A stretch of DNA of 64,000 nucleotides, from the NCBI RefSeq assembly GCF_037975245.1, contig NC_092578.1:184001-248000 (forward strand), given 5' to 3'. Position numbers and translations under genes: made by a program. Below the pieces are notes generated by a model. The model was not told the origin of the DNA and ran no database searches. It saw only the letters and a program-made list of their open reading frames with translations. Origin of the DNA: Apostichopus japonicus. Its lineage: Eukaryota > Echinodermata > Holothuroidea > Aspidochirotida > Stichopodidae. Below, in pieces: positions 1-12,700 of the stretch (position 1 is its first letter; each line of letters opens with the position of its first letter).

Positions 1-169
1 AACAGTACTCATTATGGGGAAGCCACATGCCAAATATGGGAACTGCGGAGGTTACCTATCTGGACATATGGTATTTACTAGCTTTGGTGTCACATACACA
101 CATATTCACGCTCCAACTTGACTACATAGGTTTAATACTTGCCTGTCAATGGCAAGTAACCAAAATAGA
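1..169. repeat. decayed terminus of the CA-tract/palindrome repeat family
   Basis: A CACATACACACA tract (about 96-108) is followed by CAACTTGACTACATAGG and a short TGCC...GGCA palindrome ending AAGTAACCAAAATAG. The same order (CA tract, CAACCTGACTGCATAGG, palindrome, AAGGAACCAAAAA) ends the large repeat at 44331-44410, so this is a degenerate copy of that terminus. Positions 1-90 show nothing else recognisable. Confidence 0.5.
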
Positions 170-405
170 CTGCCCACAATGATTCTTATTATATACCCTG
201 CTGGAGTATGTATGGTGAGAATATTTACCACAAAAAGTAATGCTCACAATGACCATTATTATATGACCTGCTGGAACAGTATGATGTGTAAATTTACCAC
301 AAAAAAATACTGCCCACAATGATCATTATTATATACCCTGCTGGATTATTTATGGTAAGAAAATTTGCCACAAACATTACTGCCCACAATGACCATTAAT
401 ATGGA
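170..405. repeat. short 70-bp tandem repeat, about 3.3 copies
   Basis: TGCCCACAATGA or TGCTCACAATGA recurs at about 171, 241, 311 and 381, with TATTATATACCCTGCTGG and TTTACCACAAA between. Copies have diverged by a few bases. It lies in the intron downstream of the PDZ exon. Positions 406-568 hold no recognisable feature. Confidence 0.75.
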
Positions 406-568
406 ATGGAAATGTTACACAATTTATAATAAGATGGAAAAAATCAAAGAAAGAACCTACTAGGCTGCCTACTTCAAAGCTAATACATGTTATGTATGGG
501 AGCATTTCTTGTATCCAAGGATTCTACCGCTAATAATGGCTAAAGACCAGTTATAGAATAAGACTTAC

Positions 569-706
569 CGGGGTATTTGGTGCAACTCTACAAACAATGA
601 CAGGGGCACCTTGGTCACAGCCACCTTTAACACTGAAGCCAAACTGTCCTTTGTCGTTTGGTCTCATTCTGATAACAATCAAACTATCAGCAGCAACACC
701 ATTGGG
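569..706 (-). CDS. PTPN4: PTPN3/4 exon, first half of PDZ domain
   Basis: 138 nt, 46 codons, phase 0 at both ends, acceptor CCTTTTAG and donor GTAAGT. It encodes [20 protein letters not shown], then [11 protein letters not shown] and RVAPNTP. This aligns closely with the PTPN4 PDZ (LVLIRMKPDENGRFGFNVKGG, VPVIVSRVAPGTP); FGF is the peptide carboxylate-binding loop. The domain is cut here by an intron whose far end is beyond position 1. The acceptor and about 48 nt of upstream intron recur inside the adjacent minisatellite. Confidence 0.95.
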
Positions 707-3700
707 CTAAAAGGTAAGAACAGTAATAGTACACTATTAAGCTCAAGGGTTACAACAGTAATTGTACACAATTAGGCTCAAAGTAAATATTGTACATTAC
801 TAGTCTAAAAGTTAACAACAGTAAGAGTACACTATTAGACTCAAGGGTTACAACAGTAATTGTACACAATTAGGCTCAAAGTAATATTATACACTATTAG
901 TTAACAGTAATACGACACTATTAGGCTCAAGGGTTACAACAGTAATTGTACACAATTAGGCTCAAAGTAAATATTATACACTATTAGTTAACAGTAATAA
1001 GACACTATTAGGCTCAAGGGTTACAACAGTAATTGTACACAATTAGGCTCAAAGTAAATATTGTACATTACTAGTCTAAAAGTTAACAACAGTAAGAGTA
1101 CACTATAAGTCTCAAGGGTTACAACAGTAATTGTACACAATTAGGCTCAAAGTAATATTATACACTATTAGTTAACAGTAATAAGACACTATTAGGCTCA
1201 AGGGTTACAACAGTAATTGTACACAATTAGGCTCAAAGTAAATATTATACACTATTAGTTAACAGTAATAAGACACTATTAGGCTCAAGGGTTACAACAG
1301 TAATTGTACACAATTAGGCTCAAAGTAAATATTGTACATTACTAGTCTAAAAGTTAACAACAGTAAGAGTACACTATAAGTCTCAAGGGTTACAACAGTA
1401 ATTGTACACAATTAGGCTCAAAGTAATATTATACACTATTAGTTAACAGTAATAAGACACTATTAGGCTCAAGGGTTACAACAGTAATTGTACACAATTA
1501 GGCTCAAAGTAAATATTGTACATTACTAGTCTAAAAGTTAACAACAGTAAGAGTACACTATTAGACTCAAGGGTTACAACAGTAATTGTACACAATTAGG
1601 CTCAAAGTAAATATTATACACTATTAGTTAACAGTAATAAGACACTATTAGGCTCAAGGGTTACAACAGTAATTGTACACTTTTGGGATCAAAATGCTAT
1701 TATTAACTAGGATCTCATGTATTCTTTCCTTGTGAATATGAATTGCCAATATGAATTGCCAATATGAAACAATACAAGAGAATTCTGTTCGAGAATAAAT
1801 CCTGTAAATGATTAAGTGACTTGTTGACTTGTAATAACATACCACATTCCAAATTAATAATTGGAAAAGAATGAATTGGAAAAGAAAGTCATGTGTAACA
1901 TTTAAACTAGGAGTTTTGTGAAGAAGTTATTGAAGAGAAATCTAGTAAATCTGAGGTTGGGAGCTATATTCACTATCATTTTTAATTGTATAGGACGTCA
2001 TGTGTTAGATTTAAACTAGGAGTTTTGTGAAGAAGTTATTGAAGAGAAAAACTAGTAAATCTGAGGTTGGGAGCTATATTCACTATCACTTTTAACTGTA
2101 TAGGAAGTCATGTGTAACATTTAAACTAGGAGTTTTGTGAAGAAGTTATTGAAGAGAAAAACTAGTAAATCTGAGGTTGGGAGCTATGTTCACTATCACT
2201 TTTAACTGTATAGGAAGTCATGTGTAACATTTAAACTAGGAGTTTTGTGAAGAAGTTATTGAAGAGAAAAACTCGTAAATCTGAGGTTGGGAGCTATATT
2301 CACTATCTTTTTTCTACTGTATAGGAAGTCATGTGTTACATTTAAACTAGGAGTTTTGTGAAGAAGTTATTGAAGAGAAAAACTAGTTAATCTGAGGTTG
2401 GGAGCTATATTCACTATCATTTTTAACTGTATAGGAAGTCATGTGTAACATTTAAACTAGGAGTTTTGTGAAGAAGTTATTGAAGAGAAAAACTAGTTAA
2501 TCTGAGGTTGGGAGCTATATTCACTATCATTTTTAACTGTATAGGAAGCCATGTGTTACATTTAAACTAGGAGTTTTGTGAAGAAGTTATTGAAGAGAAA
2601 AACTAGTAAATCTGAGGTTGGGAGCTATATTCACTATCATTTTTAATTGTATAGGAAGTCATGTGTAACATTTAAACTAGGAGTTTTGTGAAGAAGTTAT
2701 TGAAGAGAAAAACTCGTAAATCTGAGGTTGGGAGCTATATTCACTATCATTTTTAACTGTATAGGAAGTCATGTGTTACATTTGAACTAAGAGTTTTGTG
2801 AAGAAGTTATTGAAGAGAAAAACTAGTAAATCTGAGGTTGGGAGCTATATTCACTATCATTTTTAAATGTATAGGAAGTCATGTGTTACAAACTAGGAGT
2901 TTTTGTGAAGAAGTTATTGAAGAGAAAAACTACTTAATCTGAGGTTGGGAGCTATATTCACTATCCTTTTTTACTTTATAGGAAGTCATGTGTTACATTT
3001 AAACTAGGAGTTTTGTGAAGAAGTTATTGAAGAGAAAAACTAGTAAATCTGAGGTTGGGAGCTATATTCACGATCTTTTTTTTTACTGTGCCTACAGACA
3101 GACGTCCTGAAAATAATTCTAAGACCTATGTGAAGCAATTAGAGCAATTACCAGTTGAATGCCATTTGTCTGTAGGTCGTACGTTTTCTCCACCAGGCTG
3201 TTGTCACTGCCACCATCATCCACATACATAAAGTGAGCTGTAGTTAGGATTTCCTCACTTCTGGAAAAACCATTTTCCCTGCAAAAAGCAAAATATTTGC
3301 ATCCCAAACACAAGAAACTACCACTTTCTCATATTCCAAATATATGAATATTCACATTTCATGAAAGTACACCAATGTTTGACTATACCAACAGGTGTGA
3401 GTGAACTGACATAGCTGAATATGTAGACCAGAGAGTAGAGATGAATGCAGCAAAGATGCAGCAAAGAACCAGCAATGACCAGCATGACGGACAAACACAG
3501 ATAATCCTAGCAATGCTATAAAACATACATTTGGCAACAGTTGGTTAAAAAGGAATTAACTTTTATCAGGTCATCTCTACATGCTGTTAGTACTAGTTAT
3601 TTAAGTACTATTTTTAAGTACTATTTTGGCGAAACCAAACCACCCTCAAGAAGCGATTCTATGGTCACAGATCCACAGTCAACACCATGAAGACTGAGAC

Positions 3701-6700
3701 CCCAGTTGGAGAACACTTTAACCTTCCCAACCATACCATTAACAACATGTCCCTACAGGGGATTGAATCCTTAGGTAGCCGTCCTGACCTAGTACGAATC
3801 AGCAGAGAGAGGCTGTGGATGCAACACCTTCGCACCATTCAATCTCATGGGCTCAACATTCAGGAAAGACATGACTAACTTTTCTTGTCCCCCCCTCCTT
3901 CGCCCCTTGTTCCCCCCCCATCACTCCTCGTCTCATAGCTCTCTACCACTCTTTTTCTCCCTGCCTTTCTGTCATTGTCTTTGCTCCAGTTTATTCCTAC
4001 CCCATTCCCTTAATCATCTCTTTGTCCCTCCACTGTTTATCTCCTACCTCTCCTCTTCCCCTGTTGGTTTCTTTCTTTCTTCTCTCCATCCCTTGTCTAC
4101 TAATCCCCTTACATCTATCTCTTTGTGTTCACCATGCTCATTAACTTGTCTGTATTATTTGTGTGTTTTTGTCCCTTCTGTTACTGTTACTTGTCATTTA
4201 GCGTTTGAAGAAGATCCTGCTAGGATCGAAACGCAGGCCAACTTACTTTTACACATACTTTTTTTGATAGGCATCAATTAGTTACATGAGAGTAAGCTTT
4301 TTTAGTGTCTGTTGTTTGAATTGTACTCGGTGGTACTGTGTGAACTTCCCCCCCCCCCACCCCCCCCCACCTTTGAGTGTACAGTGTAATGCTTTGGCTT
4401 CATATGATATTTTATTTCTCTGTTCTCTGTCCAGCTCTCGTGACAATAGTGTGGATCCTTCGTAGCCATGTGAAATGTTCGAGCAACACGAAGTTAGAGG
4501 TCTCTTGTTATTATGTGTAGTTAGATAGAACACTTGAGATTTTGATCTCTAAAAGAGCGTTATATTTTATATTTGTAAACCGCTGCACAGAAAGTCCCTT
4601 GGCCAGTTTGTCATGTAAGTTTATTTTTGTCATAGTTTAAGCAAGTCCTAGTCTGTGTTCTCTTTATACAGTGAGCATTTTTCCCTGTTTGACAGAATGC
4701 CTTTAAATTATTACTACAAACGCAAATGTTAGGAACAGGGTAGAGGAAAATTACCTCATCGCCCTGTGGGGGTTTTGCCATGTTTGTTGGGTATGGCAGG
4801 GTTCTGCTTAGGCTTAATTGACGAATTTCCTCAATCAACGCCCAAATATTGTATTTCTAGGACTCAAATTATACAGCGAGGCCACAGAGTGTGCAGGAAG
4901 TTGTAATTGTTTATGTAGATTGTTAATTTGCATTGTTAATCATCAAATATTGGTTGAATTATATAGATTGGACTGCTCTGCAACCCCAAATTGTATGGTT
5001 ATCTATGGATGGTATAGTATATGAGTCAATTGTGTTGTTTCTAGTGATATTGGTTTACCCACCTGCGGATATTATTGAATTTGTTTGTGCTGGTGCATCT
5101 TACTATCATCACAAAGAAACTAGACTTATGGCCTGGTACACAAACTATAACTAGTGCTGGGGCATCTTACTATCATCACAAAGAAACTAGACTTATGGCC
5201 TGGTACACAAACTATAACTAGCGCTGGGGCATCTTACTATCATCACAAAGAAACTAGACTTATGGCCTGGTACACAAACTATAACTAGCGCTGGGGCATC
5301 TTACTATCATCACAAAGAAACTAGACTTATGGCCTGGTACACAAACTATAACTAGCGCTGGGGCATCTTACTATCATCACAAAGAAACTAGACTTATGGC
5401 CTGGTACACAAACTATAACTAGCGCTGGGGCATCTTGCTATCATCACAAAGAAACTAGACTTATGGCCTGGTACACAAACTATAACTAGTGCTGGGGCAT
5501 CTTACTATCATCACAAAGAAACTGGACTTATGGCCTGGTACACAAACTATAACTAGCGCTGGGGCATCTTACTATCATCACAAAGAAACTGGACTTATGG
5601 CCTGGTACACAAACTATAACTAGCGCTGGGGCATCTTACTATCATCACAAAGAAACTAGACTTATGGCCTGGTACACAAACTATAACTAGCGCTGGGGCA
5701 TCTTACTATCATCACAAAGAAACTAGACTTATGGCCTGGTACACAAACTATAACTAGCGCTGGGGCATCTTACTATCATCACAAAGAAACTAGACTTATG
5801 GCCTGGTACACAAACTATAACTAGCGCTGGGGCATCTTACTATCATCACAAAGAAACTAGATTTATGGCCTGGTACACAAACTATAACTAGCGCTGGGGC
5901 ATCTTACTATCATCACAAAGAAACTAGACTTATGGCCTGGTACACAAACTATAACTAGCGCTGGGGCATCTTACTATCATCACAAAGAAACTAGACTTAT
6001 GGCCTGGTACACAAACTATAACTAGTGCTGGGGCATCTTACTATCATCACAAAGAAACTAGACTTATGGCCTGGTACACAAACTATAACTAGCGCTGGGG
6101 CATCTTACTATCATCACAAAGAAACTAGACTTATGGCCTGGTACACAAACTATAACTAGCGCTGGGGCATCTTACTACCATCACAAAGAAACTAGACTTA
6201 TGGCCTGGTACACAAACTATAACTAGCGCTGGGGCATCTTACTATCATCACAAAGAAACTAGACTTATGGCCTGGTACACAAACTATAACTAGTGCTGGG
6301 GCATCTTACTATCATCACAAAGAAACTAGACTTATGGCCTGGTACACAAACTATAACTAGCGCTGTCATGGCTTGCGGAGCACGGACGCATGTGCTAGTG
6401 GTTTGAAGTCAGTTAAAGCGTGTAGGCTGCACAGTCCAAATCTATTACATGAATTGACATGTAGCTAATATTGTACGGTTGACCTGGTAGTAATGGTGTT
6501 CTTCATTATTGCTACATTCATATTGCAGGTTATTGCGATGACCTCAAGATCTATATGATTTCAGCTTTGCAGACACTTGCCCAAAGGTGGGTGGCAGTTT
6601 TGTATTACATTTACTTTGTCAGTGAAGTTATATTCATTTGTTTGTGTTATATTTTTTGGTCCCACTTTGATCCTGACATAGGATGGCATGCTCTATCAGA

Positions 6701-9700
6701 TCCACAACTGCTCCGCTAGTTGAACCCTTAGTACTATTTACCATATCTTAGGCATCAATTACTTACATAAGAATAAAGTCTTTTCAGATTATCTATACTA
6801 GAATAAATTATTGCCAGGTCATCTCTACATGCTGTTAGTACTAATTAACAATACCTTAGTCAACAGTTATTTACATACAAATACTTACAGGATTCCTCAG
6901 AGCTATGTGATGAATATTATTCTCTTGATAATATTCTCTCTAAATACATTCAACAACATAAGCATTTCATGAAAGTGTCTTGATCACAATATTGGTATAG
7001 CATGTTAACACTACAACTAGGACTGGGGCTAATGTTCACACTTATACTTTCCCTTCTTTATTCATAACATTCCCAACAATACATTTGAGCAAATTTGCTT
7101 GCGATCATGATTCACAACCTTGTTGATCATGTTTTCAATCTTGAGAAATGAAAATTAGATGAGTAAAGGCTTTGATGTAGTCTTATTTATCCCCTGTACC
7201 CAAAAGCTTTTAAAACAAAACAAGCATGTAAATCAGATGAGTAAAGGGTTTGGTCTAGTGTTGTTATTATCCCCCACCCCCAAAGCTTTGACAGAACAAA
7301 CATGTAAATCAGATGAGTAAAGGGTTTGGTCTAGTGTTGTTATTATCCCCCACCCCCAAAGCTTTGAACAGAACAAGTATGTAAATCAGATGAGTAAAGG
7401 GTTTGGTCTAGTGTTGTTATTATCCCCTACCCCCAAAGCTTTGACAGAACAAACATGTAAATCAGATGAGTAAAGGGTTTGGTCTAGTGTTGTTATTATC
7501 CCCACCCCCAAAGCTTTGAACAGGACAAGCATGCAAATCAGATGAGTAAAGGGTTTGGTCTAGTGTTGTTATTATCCCCCACCCCCAAAGCTTTGAACAG
7601 AACAAGCATGTAAATCAGATGAGCAAAGGGTTTGGTCTAGTGTTGTTATTATCCCCCACCCACAAAGCTTTGAACAGAACAAGTATGTAAATCAGATGAG
7701 TAAAGGGTTTGGTCTAGTGTTGTTATTATCACAGGCCTCCAAAGCTTTGAACAGAACAAGCATGTAAATCAGATGAGTAAAGGGTTTGGTCTAGTGTTGT
7801 TATTATCACAGGCCTCCAAAGCTTTGAACAGAACAAACATGTAAATCAGATGAGTAAAGGGTTTGGTCTAGTGTTGTTATTATCCCCCACCCCCAAAGCT
7901 TTGAACAGGACAAGCATGCAAATCAGATGAGTAAAGGGTTTGGTCTAGTGTTGTTATTATCCCCCACCCCCAAAGCTTTGAACAGAACAAGCATGTAAAT
8001 CAGATGAGCAAAGGGTTTGGTCTAGTGTTGTTATTATCCCCCACCCACAAAGCTTTGAACAGAACAAGTATGTAAATCAGATGAGTAAAGGGTTTGGTCT
8101 AGTGTTGTTATTATCACAGGCCTCCAAAGCTTTGAACAGAACAAGCATGTAAATCAGATGAGTAAAGGGTTTGGTCTAGTGTTGTTATTGTCCCCCACCC
8201 ACAAAGCTTTGAACAGAACAAGCATGAAAATCAGATGAGTAAAGGGTTTGGTCTAGTGTTGTTATTATCCCCCACCCACAAAGCTTTGAACAGAACAAGC
8301 ATGTAAATCAGATGAGTAAAGGGTTTGGTCTAGTGTTGTTATTATCCCCCACCCACAAAGCTTTGAACAGAACAAGCATGTAAATCAGATGAGTAAAGGG
8401 TTTGGTCTAGTGTTGTTATTATCCCCCACCCACAAAGCTTTGAACAGAACAAGCATGAAAATCAGATGAGTAAAGGGTTTGGTCTAGTGTTGTTATTATC
8501 CCCCACCCCCAAAGCTTTGAACAGAACAGGCATGTAAATCAGATGAGTAAAGGGTTTGGTCTAGTGTTGTTATTATCCCCCACCCCCAAAGCTTTGAACA
8601 GAACAAGCATGCAAATCAGATGAGTAAAGGGTTTGGTCTAGTGTTGTTATTATCCCCCACCCACAAAGCTTTGAACAGAACAAGCATGTAAATCAGATGA
8701 GTAAAGGGTTTGGTCTAGTGTTGTTATTATCACAGGCCTCCAAAGCTTTGAACAGAACAAGCATGTAAATCAGATGAGTAAAGGGTTTGGTCTAGTGTTG
8801 TTATTATCCCCCACCCACAAAGCTTTGAACAGAACAAGCATGTCAATCAGATGAGTAAAGGGTTTGGTCTAGTGTTGTTATTATCCCCCACCCACAAAGC
8901 TTTGAACAGAACAAGCATGAAAATCAGATGAGTAAAGGGTTTGGTCTAGTGTTGTTATTATCCCCCACCCCCAAAGCTTTGAACAGAACAAGCATGTAAA
9001 TCAGATGAGTAAAGGGTTTGGTCTAGTGTTGTTATTATCCCCCACCCCCAAAGCTTTGAACAGAACAAGTATGCAAATCAGATGAGTAAAGGGTTTGGTC
9101 TAGTGTTGTTATTATCCCCCACCCCCAAAGCTTTGAACAGAACAAGTATGTAAATCAGATGAGTAAAGGGTTTGGTCTAGTGTTGTTATTATCCCCCACC
9201 CCCAAAGCTTTGACAGAACAAACATGTAAATCAGATGAGCCAAGGGTTTGGTCTAGTGTTGTTATTATCCCCCACCCCCAAAGCTTTGAACAGAACAAGC
9301 ATGTAAATCAGATGAGTAAAGGGTTTGGTCTAGTGTTGTTATTATCCCCCACCCCAAAGCTTTGACAGAACAAGCATGTAAATCAGATGAGTAAAGGGTT
9401 TGGTCTAGTGTTGTTATTGTCCCCCACCCACAAAGCTTTGAACAGAACAAGCATGTAAATCAGATGAGTAAATGGTTTGGTCTAGTGTTGTTATTATCAC
9501 AGGCCTCCAAAGCTTTGAACAGAACAAGCATATAAACCAGATGAGTAAAGGGTCTGGTCTAGTGTTGTTATTATCCCCCACCCACAAAGCTTTGAACAGA
9601 ACAAGCATGTAAATCAGATGAGTAAAGGGTTTGGTCTAGTGTTGTTATTATCACAGGCCTCCAAAGCTTTGAACAGAACAAGCATGTAAATCAGATGGGT

Positions 9701-12700
9701 AAAGGGTTTGATGCAGTGTTATTCTGAATCCATCTGGCCATCCAGTATAAACATTACAAACCTGTGAGCTATTCTTTTAATGAATGTGTACACAGTTTAA
9801 TCTTAGCTAGTTAGTCTGTGAGGGAGTTCTTGCTAGGATGGAACCATCAAGCCCTCTACCTTTTACATATTTACCTATAATGGGTTTTGGCAGTAGATAA
9901 GCAGTTCGGTAGCAGTTTTTTTTTCTCTTTGATTTTAAACTACAGAGTAGAGAGATATGTCATTAATACTGGCCAAATGCATTCATTCATTTTGGCCAAA
10001 TGCCTGCACAAGATGAAAGCAATGACTAGCAGACCCAATTACAAAATGTAATCCACTTGTAAGGTCAAATCCCTATCTTATTACTACAACAAATACTTTA
10101 CAATTCTAGTGGTTATTATTGGGAAGATTTATTTCTTTACATTACAATAAGATGCTTTTAACCAATGCCAACTTACTTAGCAAAGTACCATACTATTGAT
10201 CAATGCTTACCTGTCACTCTAAATATTTTCCTACTTAGTCCAGCCCCCCCCCCCCCACATTGACACTATATACTTGCTTCCAACAGGCCTTTGCATCAGT
10301 TTTTACATGTGTAATAAGATTAGCTAGCATTGTTACCTTACCTGTAACATTAAGCACAATGTCATAACTGTTACCTTAACCAAATGACAGGCACTAATGT
10401 TACAACTCCTTACCTTTACTAAACATGAGGCACTAATGTCACAACTCTTATCTTACCCAAAGATATCAAGCACTGAGTCACACTGTTACCTTAACCAAAC
10501 ATCTATGTCACAACTGTTCCCTTACCAAAAGACATCAAGCACTGTGTCACACTGTTATCTTAACCAAACATCAATGTCACAACTGTTTCCTTACCCAAAG
10601 ACATCAATCACTGTGTGACACTGTTACCTTAACCAAACATCTATGTCGCAACTGTGTCCTTACCCAAAGACATCAAGCACTGTGTCACACTGTTACCTTA
10701 ACAAAACATCTATGTCACAACTGTTTCCTTACCCAAAGACATCAAGCACTGAGTCACACTGTTACCTTAACCAAACATCTATGTCACAACTGTCACCTTA
10801 CCCAAAAGACATCAAGCACTGTGTCACACTGTTACCTTAACCAAACATCTATGTCACAACTGTTACCTTACCCAAAGACATCAAGCACTGTGTCACACTG
10901 TTACCTTAACCAAACATCTATGTCACAACTGTTTCCTTACCCAAAGACATCAAGCACTGTGTCACACTGTTACCTTAACCAAACATCAATGTCACAACTG
11001 TGTCCTTACCAAAAGACATCAAGCACTGTGTCACACTGTTACCTTAACCAAACATCTATGTCACAACTGTTTCCTTACCCAAAGACATCAAGCACTGTGT
11101 CACACTGTTACCTTAACCAAACATCAATGTCACAATGTTTCCTTACCCAAAGACATCAAGCACTGTGTCACACTGTTACCTTAACCAAACATCTATGTCA
11201 CAACTGTTTCCTTACCCAAAGACATCAAGCACTGTGTCACACTGTTACCTTAACCGAACATCTATGTCACAACTGTTACCTTACCCAAAGACATCAAGCA
11301 CTGTGCCACACTGTTACCTTAACCAAACATCAACGTCACAACTGTTTCCTTACCCAAAGACATCAAGCACTGTGTCACACTGTTACCTTAACCAACATCA
11401 GGTACTGATGTCACGACTGTTAGCTTACTCAAACAGAACAAACCTGGCATAACACTGCACAACAAAATGATACTGAAATAACATAAGTCAACTTTTGCAG
11501 GGTAGCAGTAACATCATTTGGCTACTTAATGTAACACAAGCAAATAAAAGTTTTCTTCTGTTAGTGTTGTCTAGTTATGTACAACAGAGTTGCACAGAAT
11601 GCAAGTGGTTATCTTTGCATAGCAAGCCTTTGATCCTCAAAGCTTTTCATACCTTTGAATTCCATTAAACGAGTTGGTTGTAGGGCCTTCACTATTGCCA
11701 AGCTTGCTTTTTCGACTAGACCAGGAGTTGAAAAGGAAAGAGAAAAAGAACCAAACTGACCGCTTCATGCAAAATAAACTTTGACAGGACTGCTAGCAGA
11801 TATTATACTGTGAATCACATCACTATGGCCTCTCTATTGAACTAACACTTTCCCCAATCACATAACCATGGTAGCTCTAACAAGCACTTTCCTAAGCACA
11901 CTAAGGCCACTATAAGCAATCTTCCTATCACTTGAATATTCTCCCTGGATAACACTCACTCAATCACTTGACCATGGTCACTTTACCATGGTCACTTGAC
12001 CTAACCCTCTTCTAATCAAAACACCCTGGTAACTCTTAACTCCAGATGAAGCCCTAAACAGGGCAGTTTGACAGTATTTCAAATGTTTACGGTATATTTT
12101 GGAGATATATTTTGAAATGGTCTTGGTTAGAAGTTATAAAATACTGGAAGAAATGACACTTTCAAAAGAAGCCAGAATATAATGTTATAAACCGCATGTG
12201 CAGTCCTGTCAAAAATGAGCAGGAAATAAGAGTAAGTGAGAATAAATAAAGAATATAGCATGTAAATATATCAAGATCACAACAAGCAAAAAACTGTCAC
12301 TAAGAACATTCAGGGGGAAACATGCTACATAGCAAGCAAACACAATACTTACTGTTTCTAACAAACACCAAGGGAAAGGTACCGTTCAGGGACAATCACA
12401 ATACCAGCTGTTTATAACATCAGCTTAATTGTTAAATATCTTTCAGGGACAATCAAAATACTAATTGTCCTTACACAAGCTAACTTGAAAGGTTCCCTTA
12501 GCACTCATCACACTGCTAGTTACACCAAGGCACAATTAAAATATGAATTGTTTTGGACACAAACTAAATTGAAAGGTACCTTTCAAGCAAAAACACAATA
12601 CCAAAATTTATGAAGCAAATACTAGATGTGAAGGTGCCTTATAGGTTCCCGCACAAGGTAGTATTACCATTGACTTTCTTTGATAGAGACAAGTAAACCA

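Noticed and set aside
3152-3278. YVDD motif suggesting a reverse transcriptase active site
   Set aside because: The motif sits in a GT-AG bounded exon in phase with the PDZ exon; no other reverse transcriptase motif is nearby, so it is coincidence in an acidic linker.
3847-4281. 144-codon plus-strand frame rich in Ser, Leu, Pro and Phe
   Set aside because: It is translation of the CT-rich 3' region of the Penelope-like fragment in a different frame from the endonuclease.
5086-6366. CRISPR-like regular array
   Set aside because: Units are contiguous 67-bp repeats with no unique spacers, in a eukaryotic intron.
10821-11408. 195-codon plus-strand open frame
   Set aside because: It is produced by the 69-bp tandem repeat (23 codons); purely repetitive, without start context or splice sites.
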